From NCBI RefSeq assembly GCF_017352115.1, contig NZ_CP071448.1:1325001-1389000 (forward strand): 64,000 nucleotides of DNA, written 5' to 3'. This document shows, one piece after another, positions 60,287 to 64,000 of this stretch. The notes under the pieces are model-generated. The model was not told where the DNA came from. It ran no database searches and saw only the letters and a list, made by a program, of their open reading frames with translations. Numbering within the stretch: position 1 is the stretch's first letter; each line of letters opens with the position of its first letter. Source of the DNA: Flavobacterium endoglycinae (GTDB taxonomy: Bacteria; Bacteroidota; Bacteroidia; Flavobacteriales; Flavobacteriaceae). The position numbers were made by a program, and so were the translations under genes.

Positions 60287-61474
60287 TTACTCTACGATTT
60301 CAGTAACCTGTCCAGCACCAACTGTTCTACCACCTTCACGGATAGCAAAACGTAAACCTACGTTCATAGCGATTGGGCTTAATAAAGCAACTTCAATAGT
60401 TAAGTTATCACCTGGCATTACCATCTCTACACCTGCTGGTAAAGAAATAACTCCTGTTACGTCAGTTGTACGTACGTAGAACTGTGGACGGTAGTTATTG
60501 TGGAATGGAGTGTGACGTCCACCTTCTTCTTTTTTCAAGATATAAACCTCAGCTTTGAATTTAGCGTGTGGTTTTACTGAACCTGGCTTAATAATAACCA
60601 TACCTCTTTTGATATCAGCTTTATCAATACCTCTTAACAATAAACCTACGTTATCTCCAGCTTCACCTCTGTCAAGGATTTTACGGAACATCTCAACTCC
60701 TGTAATAGTAGAAGTTAATTTTTCAGCTCCCATACCAATGATTTCAACAGGATCTCCAGTGTTAGCAACTCCAGTTTCGATACGACCTGTAGCAACAGTT
60801 CCACGACCTGTAATTGTAAATACGTCCTCAACTGGCATCAAGAATGGTTTAGCAACGTCACGTACTGGCTCTTCGATCCAGTTGTCAACAGCTTCCATTA
60901 ATTCAATAATTTTAGGTACCCAGTTTGGATCATTGTTTAATCCTCCTAAAGCAGAACCTTGAACTACAGGACCATTATCTCCATCATATTCGTAGAAAGA
61001 TAATAAATCTCTAATTTCCATTTCAACAAGCTCTAATAACTCAGCATCATCAACCATATCCACTTTGTTCATGAAAACAACGATTCTTGGAATACCAACC
61101 TGACGTCCTAAAAGGATATGCTCACGAGTTTGTGGCATTGGACCATCTGTAGCAGCAACTACTAAGATAGCTCCGTCCATTTGAGCAGCACCAGTAACCA
61201 TGTTCTTTACGTAATCCGCGTGACCTGGACAGTCAACGTGAGCGTAGTGACGGTTAGCAGTTTCGTACTCTACGTGTGATGTATTAATAGTAATACCTCT
61301 TTCTTTCTCCTCTGGAGCGTTATCGATTTGATCAAACGATTTTGCTTGACAGTAACCAGCATCTGACAATACTTTTGTAATTGCAGCAGTTAATGTAGTT
61401 TTTCCGTGATCTACGTGTCCAATTGTACCTATGTTTAAGTGCGGTTTGGAACGATTAAAATTCTCCTTTGCCAT
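60287..61474 (-). CDS. tuf: Elongation factor Tu
   Basis: A 395-residue GTPase with [11 protein letters not shown] (G1), [13 protein letters not shown] (G2), [10 protein letters not shown] (G3) and MNKVDMVDD (G4). It delivers aminoacyl-tRNA to the ribosome. It sits downstream of three tRNA genes in the same direction. Confidence 0.98.
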   Translation of the reverse strand: MAKENFNRSKPHLNIGTIGHVDHGKTTLTAAITKVLSDAGYCQAKSFDQIDNAPEEKERGITINTSHVEYETANRHYAHVDCPGHADYVKNMVTGAAQMDGAILVVAATDGPMPQTREHILLGRQVGIPRIVVFMNKVDMVDDAELLELVEMEIRDLLSFYEYDGDNGPVVQGSALGGLNNDPNWVPKIIELMEAVDNWIEEPVRDVAKPFLMPVEDVFTITGRGTVATGRIETGVANTGDPVEIIGMGAEKLTSTITGVEMFRKILDRGEAGDNVGLLLRGIDKADIKRGMVIIKPGSVKPHAKFKAEVYILKKEEGGRHTPFHNNYRPQFYVRTTDVTGVISLPAGVEMVMPGDNLTIEVALLSPIAMNVGLRFAIREGGRTVGAGQVTEIVE

Positions 61475-61529
61475 TTTACTTAATTTTTAATCTTAGTTAT
61501 ATATTAATTTTCAATTTCCTACTTACTTG

Positions 61530-61601
61530 AGCCAATGTCGGGATTTGAACCCGAGACCTCTTCCTTACCAAGGAAGCACTCTACCCCTGAGCTACACCGG
61601 C
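61530..61601 (-). tRNA. tRNA-Thr (anticodon GGT)
   Basis: 72 bases. The acceptor GCCGGTG pairs with CATTGGC with G-T pairs, the anticodon loop CTTGGTAA gives GGT, and the T-arm is CGGGTTCAAATCCCG. Confidence 0.96.
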
Positions 61602-61688
61602 AGAGAGTTCTGATTTAAGATTCCTGAATTTAGATTTCAGATTTTTCTTTCAAAAACCTACAACCCTTAATCTCAACTTCTTTTTTAG

Positions 61689-61769
61689 TGGGGAGAGCAG
61701 GATTCGAACCTGCGAAGTTCTCACAGCAGATTTACAGTCTGCCCTCGTTGGCCGCTTGAGTATCTCCCC
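61689..61769 (-). tRNA. tRNA-Tyr (anticodon GTA)
   Basis: 81 bases with a long variable arm (CTGTGAGAACTTCG region), acceptor GGGGAGA/TCTCCCC and anticodon loop CTGTAAA giving GTA. Confidence 0.96.
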
Positions 61770-61829
61770 TAATTTTTAAAATTCCAATATTTTAAAGAAC
61801 CAATTTCAAATCGCATTTGAAATATTTTG

Positions 61830-61903
61830 AGCCGATAGAGGGACTCGAACCCACGACCTGCTGATTACAAATCAGCTGCTCTAGCCAGCTGAGCTACATC
61901 GGC
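61830..61903 (-). tRNA. tRNA-Thr (anticodon TGT)
   Basis: 74 bases. The acceptor GCCGATG pairs with TATCGGC, the anticodon loop TTTGTAA gives TGT, and the T-arm is GTGGGTTCGAGTCCC. First tRNA after the promoter at 61941-61969. Confidence 0.96.
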
Positions 61904-61917
61904 GAATACATTAAAAA

Positions 61918-61939
61918 AGTCCGCTATTTCTAACGGACT
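61918..61939 (-). terminator. Terminator of the hpf transcript, overlapping the tRNA start region
   Basis: On the minus strand AGTCCG and CGGACT pair, with an extra TTA/TAG region and a GAAA-type loop, followed by TTTTT (complement of 61913-61917). It lies one base downstream of the TACATTTG box of the tRNA promoter. Confidence 0.8.
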
Positions 61940-61940
61940 G

Positions 61941-61969
61941 CAAATGTAGCTATTTTATCTTTTAATCAA
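61941..61969 (-). promoter_or_regulatory. Promoter of the tRNA-Thr/Tyr/Thr-tuf transcript
   Basis: Minus strand: TTG (complement of 61967-61969), 18 bases, TACATTTG (complement of 61941-61948). The expected start falls near 61934-61936, inside the first arm of the hairpin at 61918-61939. Confidence 0.75.
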
Positions 61970-61993
61970 AACATTTTTCAAAAAAAATTTCAA

Positions 61994-62296
61994 TTAAATG
62001 TGTGCTCTTATTTTTTCTTTCCTTTTTACCAGCAAACGTTCTAAAGATTCCGCCGAAAGCTCAACTGCTTCCTCAAATGATTTACACTGTTTTTTCACCA
62101 GAAATTCATCTCCCGGAACATTAATCTTAATCTCCACTGCCTTATTCTCCTTATCACTTGTTCTTTCAACTTTTAAAAAAACATCAGCCGAAACAACTCG
62201 ATCGTAATACTTCTCGAGCTTATCCATTCTTTCTTGAATAAAATCCACCAATTTTCTGTCGACAGTAAAGTTAACTGCATGAACATCTACCTTCAT
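61994..62296 (-). CDS. hpf: Ribosome hibernation promoting factor
   Basis: A 100-residue short-form HPF/YfiA protein with the beta-alpha-beta-beta-beta-alpha layout: MKVDVHAVNFTVDRKLVDFI at the start and a basic C-terminal helix (ESLERLLVKRKEKIRAH). It binds the ribosomal decoding region in stationary phase. It follows xerC after 37 bases in one operon. Confidence 0.93.
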   Translation of the reverse strand: MKVDVHAVNFTVDRKLVDFIQERMDKLEKYYDRVVSADVFLKVERTSDKENKAVEIKINVPGDEFLVKKQCKSFEEAVELSAESLERLLVKRKEKIRAHI

Positions 62297-62333
62297 AATA
62301 CAAATTTTAAAAAGTTAAACATTTCAAGAATCA

Positions 62334-63227
62334 TTATTTATTCCGAGGATGGGCATCCGAGTACACTTTTTTAAGTTCTGCTAAACTATTATGAGTATAA
62401 ACTTGAGTAGAAGCCAGACTGGAATGACCTAATAATTCTTTAACTGAATTTAAATCTGCCCCATTATTCAATAAATGAGTCGCAAAAGTATGCCGAAGCA
62501 CATGCGGACTCTTTTTTACCTTCTCAGAGACCCTACTAAAGTATGAATTTATTAATCGATACACAAACGATTCACTCAATTTTAACCCTTTTGCCGAAAT
62601 AAAAAAATAATCCGAATCCACAATGTCCTCAACCAAGTCCCGCTCATTCAAATAATGCCTGATCTGTTCTTCAACAATAGGCAGAAGTGGAATTATTCGC
62701 TCTTTGTTTCTTTTTCCTAAAACCTTAATGACATTTGAAGACAAATCAATATTTTTCAACATTAAATGTATCAGCTCCGCCCTTCTCATTCCTGTTGTAT
62801 AAAAAAGATCTACTATAAGTTTATCTCGTATTTCTTCAAAACCAGATACAGCATCAACTCCAAACATCAAATCATTTATTTCTTTTTCAGAAAACGGAAT
62901 CTGGACATTTTTAGGTGTTTTTAATGCTTTATGCTTCAACATAGGATTAACTTCAATTTGCTTAGTCTTTAGCAAAAATTTAAAAAAAGCTTTAAGCGAA
63001 GCCATTTTCCTATTCACTGAAACATTTGAAATTCCCTGATCTACCAAAGAAACAATCCAACTCCTGATCTGACTGTAATTAACCTTATCAATTTCCTCCT
63101 GTTCAAAATTCAGCTTATTAAAATCTTCAAAAACAGTTATATCATTTAAGTAGGCAGTAACAGTATGCGGAGAATATTTTTTCTCCAGCTGAAGATAATC
63201 ACGAAATGCGTCTTTATTAGATTGCAT
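62334..63227 (-). CDS. xerC: Tyrosine recombinase of the XerC/XerD family
   Basis: A 297-residue recombinase. The catalytic set is readable as R148 (GMRRAEL), H242 and R245 (HVLRHTFATH), H268 (LGHSSL) and nucleophile Y277 (VYTH). With hpf downstream and rpsU upstream, this is the chromosomal Xer gene in the usual flavobacterial neighbourhood, and it should resolve chromosome dimers. The exact C versus D label is by neighbourhood and length. There is no sign that it belongs to a mobile element. Confidence 0.93.
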   Translation of the reverse strand: MQSNKDAFRDYLQLEKKYSPHTVTAYLNDITVFEDFNKLNFEQEEIDKVNYSQIRSWIVSLVDQGISNVSVNRKMASLKAFFKFLLKTKQIEVNPMLKHKALKTPKNVQIPFSEKEINDLMFGVDAVSGFEEIRDKLIVDLFYTTGMRRAELIHLMLKNIDLSSNVIKVLGKRNKERIIPLLPIVEEQIRHYLNERDLVEDIVDSDYFFISAKGLKLSESFVYRLINSYFSRVSEKVKKSPHVLRHTFATHLLNNGADLNSVKELLGHSSLASTQVYTHNSLAELKKVYSDAHPRNK

Positions 63228-63292
63228 AAAGAAGTTCTTTTAATTTAAGAAGTAATAAAAACTTCTTTTTAGGAAGTTTTAAAAACAAAAAA

Positions 63293-63333
63293 ACCGTTAG
63301 CATCAAAATTATAACATTTTGACCACTAACGGT
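63293..63333 (-). terminator. Terminator of rpsU
   Basis: ACCGTTAG pairs with CTAACGGT, extended by ATCAAAAT/ATTTTGA, followed by a T run on the minus strand (TTTTTTT complement of 63285-63292). Confidence 0.88.
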
Positions 63334-63355
63334 AATTATTTTTGAAAAGCTTATA

Positions 63356-63550
63356 TTAACTTTCTAAACTGTCTTTCAACGTTTGGATGTAAGCAGCTTT
63401 TTGAATTTGAGCTCTTTTTATAACAGAAGGCTTAATAAAAGCAGTACGTGCTCTTAATTGACGAACAGTTCCTGTTTTATCAAATTTTCTTTTATAGCGC
63501 TTTAATGCTCTATCGATATTTTCTCCGTCTTTAATTGGTATAATTAACAT
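63356..63550 (-). CDS. rpsU: Ribosomal protein bS21
   Basis: A 64-residue basic protein, with RALKRYKRKFDKTG and the C-terminal KAAYIQTLKDSLES. Tyr54 in KAAY corresponds to the residue that, in the published Flavobacterium ribosome structure, helps bury the 16S anti-Shine-Dalgarno end; that is established knowledge as I recall it. Unlike other genes in the window, its leader carries a very strong Shine-Dalgarno sequence. The likely reading is autoregulation: ribosomes lacking bS21 have a free anti-Shine-Dalgarno sequence and favour rpsU mRNA. Confidence 0.97.
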   Translation of the reverse strand: MLIIPIKDGENIDRALKRYKRKFDKTGTVRQLRARTAFIKPSVIKRAQIQKAAYIQTLKDSLES

Positions 63551-63557
63551 AATATAG

Positions 63558-63569
63558 ACACCTCCTTTC
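63558..63569 (-). promoter_or_regulatory. Exceptionally strong Shine-Dalgarno sequence of rpsU
   Basis: The minus-strand leader reads GAAAGGAGGTGT, a 12-base perfect complement of the 16S 3' end encoded at 1174-1185. The GGAGG core ends ten bases before the ATG. Other leaders in the window lack anything comparable. Confidence 0.92.
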
Positions 63570-63579
63570 GTTAAGGCTG

Positions 63580-63587
63580 CAAATGTA
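63580..63587 (-). promoter_or_regulatory. Promoter -7 box of rpsU
   Basis: TACATTTG followed by CAGCC on the minus strand, about 30 bp upstream of the ATG. No TTG element is seen at the usual distance. Confidence 0.6.
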
Positions 63588-63700
63588 TATATTAATTATC
63601 AATTATGAGTCACAAATTGCAAATTATTTTTTCTAATGAAATAAAGAATAGAAAAAGAAACCAGATTTTTTCAGGGAATACCTTATTAGCTAAATCTGAA

Positions 63701-64000
63701 CTATTTCAATAAATTTCTGGAAATAACTAATTTTTGAATTTCGGTTGTTCCTTCGCCAATGGTACATAATTTAGAATCTCTATAGAATTTCTCAACTGGA
63801 AAATCTTTAGTATATCCGTAACCACCATGAATTTGAACCGCATCATTTGCAATTTTCACACAAGCTTCGGAAGCGTACATCTTTGCCATTGCACCTGCTG
63901 TAGTTACTGGCTTATGCATTTCTTTCAAATAAGCTGCTTTATGCAATAACAATTCTGAAGCTTCAATTTCTGTTGCCATATCCGCCAGTTTAAAAGAAAT
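63701..64000 (-). CDS. Acyl-CoA dehydrogenase, C-terminal part (cut by window edge)
   Basis: The last 99 residues of an acyl-CoA dehydrogenase; the frame stays open to base 64000. The motif QIHGGYGYTKDFPVEKFYRDSK precedes the end GEGTTEIQKLVISRNLL, which are C-terminal flavin-binding and subunit-contact regions. It oxidises acyl-CoA thioesters to enoyl-CoA with FAD. The chain length it prefers cannot be judged from this part. Confidence 0.9.
   Translation of the reverse strand: MSFKLADMATEIEASELLLHKAAYLKEMHKPVTTAGAMAKMYASEACVKIANDAVQIHGGYGYTKDFPVEKFYRDSKLCTIGEGTTEIQKLVISRNLLK

Noticed and set aside
62334..63227. Integrase of a mobile element
   Set aside because: The recombinase sits in a core neighbourhood with hpf and rpsU, and has no attachment sites or cargo; it is best read as a housekeeping Xer recombinase.

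Overview
The window reads as a chromosomal segment of a Flavobacterium (Bacteroidota, Flavobacteriaceae), close in character to F. johnsoniae. The grounds are the 16S/23S sequences, an AT-rich genome, Bacteroidota-type promoters (TTG, about 19 bp, TAnnTTTG), leaders that almost all lack a Shine-Dalgarno sequence, and family-typical proteins (RpoB/RpoC, DUF3467, the M1-peptidase/ABC fusion, a split KdpD). No phage, insertion sequence, CRISPR array or integrative element is visible. The accessory content is mostly short palindromic repeats.

Layout. 1-3130: an rRNA operon on the minus strand (16S, tRNA-Ile, tRNA-Ala, start of 23S) driven by three tandem promoters. 3400-3735: dispersed repeats. 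3793-10236: a flavin monooxygenase-like enzyme, a DUF2975/HTH pair with a perfect operator-like palindrome, and an ABC ATPase followed by a permease-aminopeptidase fusion. 10510-22201: a complete kdp potassium-uptake locus of unusual design, with an NtrC-type sigma-54 regulator, a conserved small protein, two tiny membrane peptides (one is KdpF), KdpA, KdpB, KdpC, an outer-membrane barrel, a free-standing KdpD sensor domain and a separate histidine kinase. Nearly every gap in this locus holds a different imperfect palindrome. 22314-27809: a DNA-damage module with a LexA-like repressor divergent from umuD-umuC, a DEDDh/GIY-YIG nuclease, exonuclease III and an AlkB-type dioxygenase.

27972-35000: small conserved proteins, an APC permease, a lipoprotein, a DUF5958-like protein, a two-component pair and a LysM/NlpC-P60 hydrolase. 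35398-43432 (minus): two different aconitases, a MoxR ATPase and a SurA-like isomerase. 43888-47067 (plus): a lipoprotein alpha-amylase and release factor 3. 47135-47872: a Cys-rich membrane protein. 48180-63550 (minus): the core information-processing run DUF3467, rpoC, rpoB, rplL, rplJ, rplA, rplK, nusG, secE, tRNA-Trp, tuf, tRNA-Thr, tRNA-Tyr, tRNA-Thr, hpf, xerC, rpsU. The right edge cuts an acyl-CoA dehydrogenase.

The most notable signals are: (1) the leader of rpsU carries a 12-base perfect complement to the 3' end of the 16S rRNA present in the same window, in a lineage that rarely uses Shine-Dalgarno sequences; (2) the kdp locus, with its sigma-54 regulator, split sensor, extra small peptide and palindrome-filled gaps; (3) a repeat with a conserved frame and a variable hairpin, present in two copies, that looks like a structured RNA; (4) a compact damage-response cluster with its own LexA-like repressor; (5) a tRNA promoter whose predicted start lies inside the terminator hairpin of the preceding gene.
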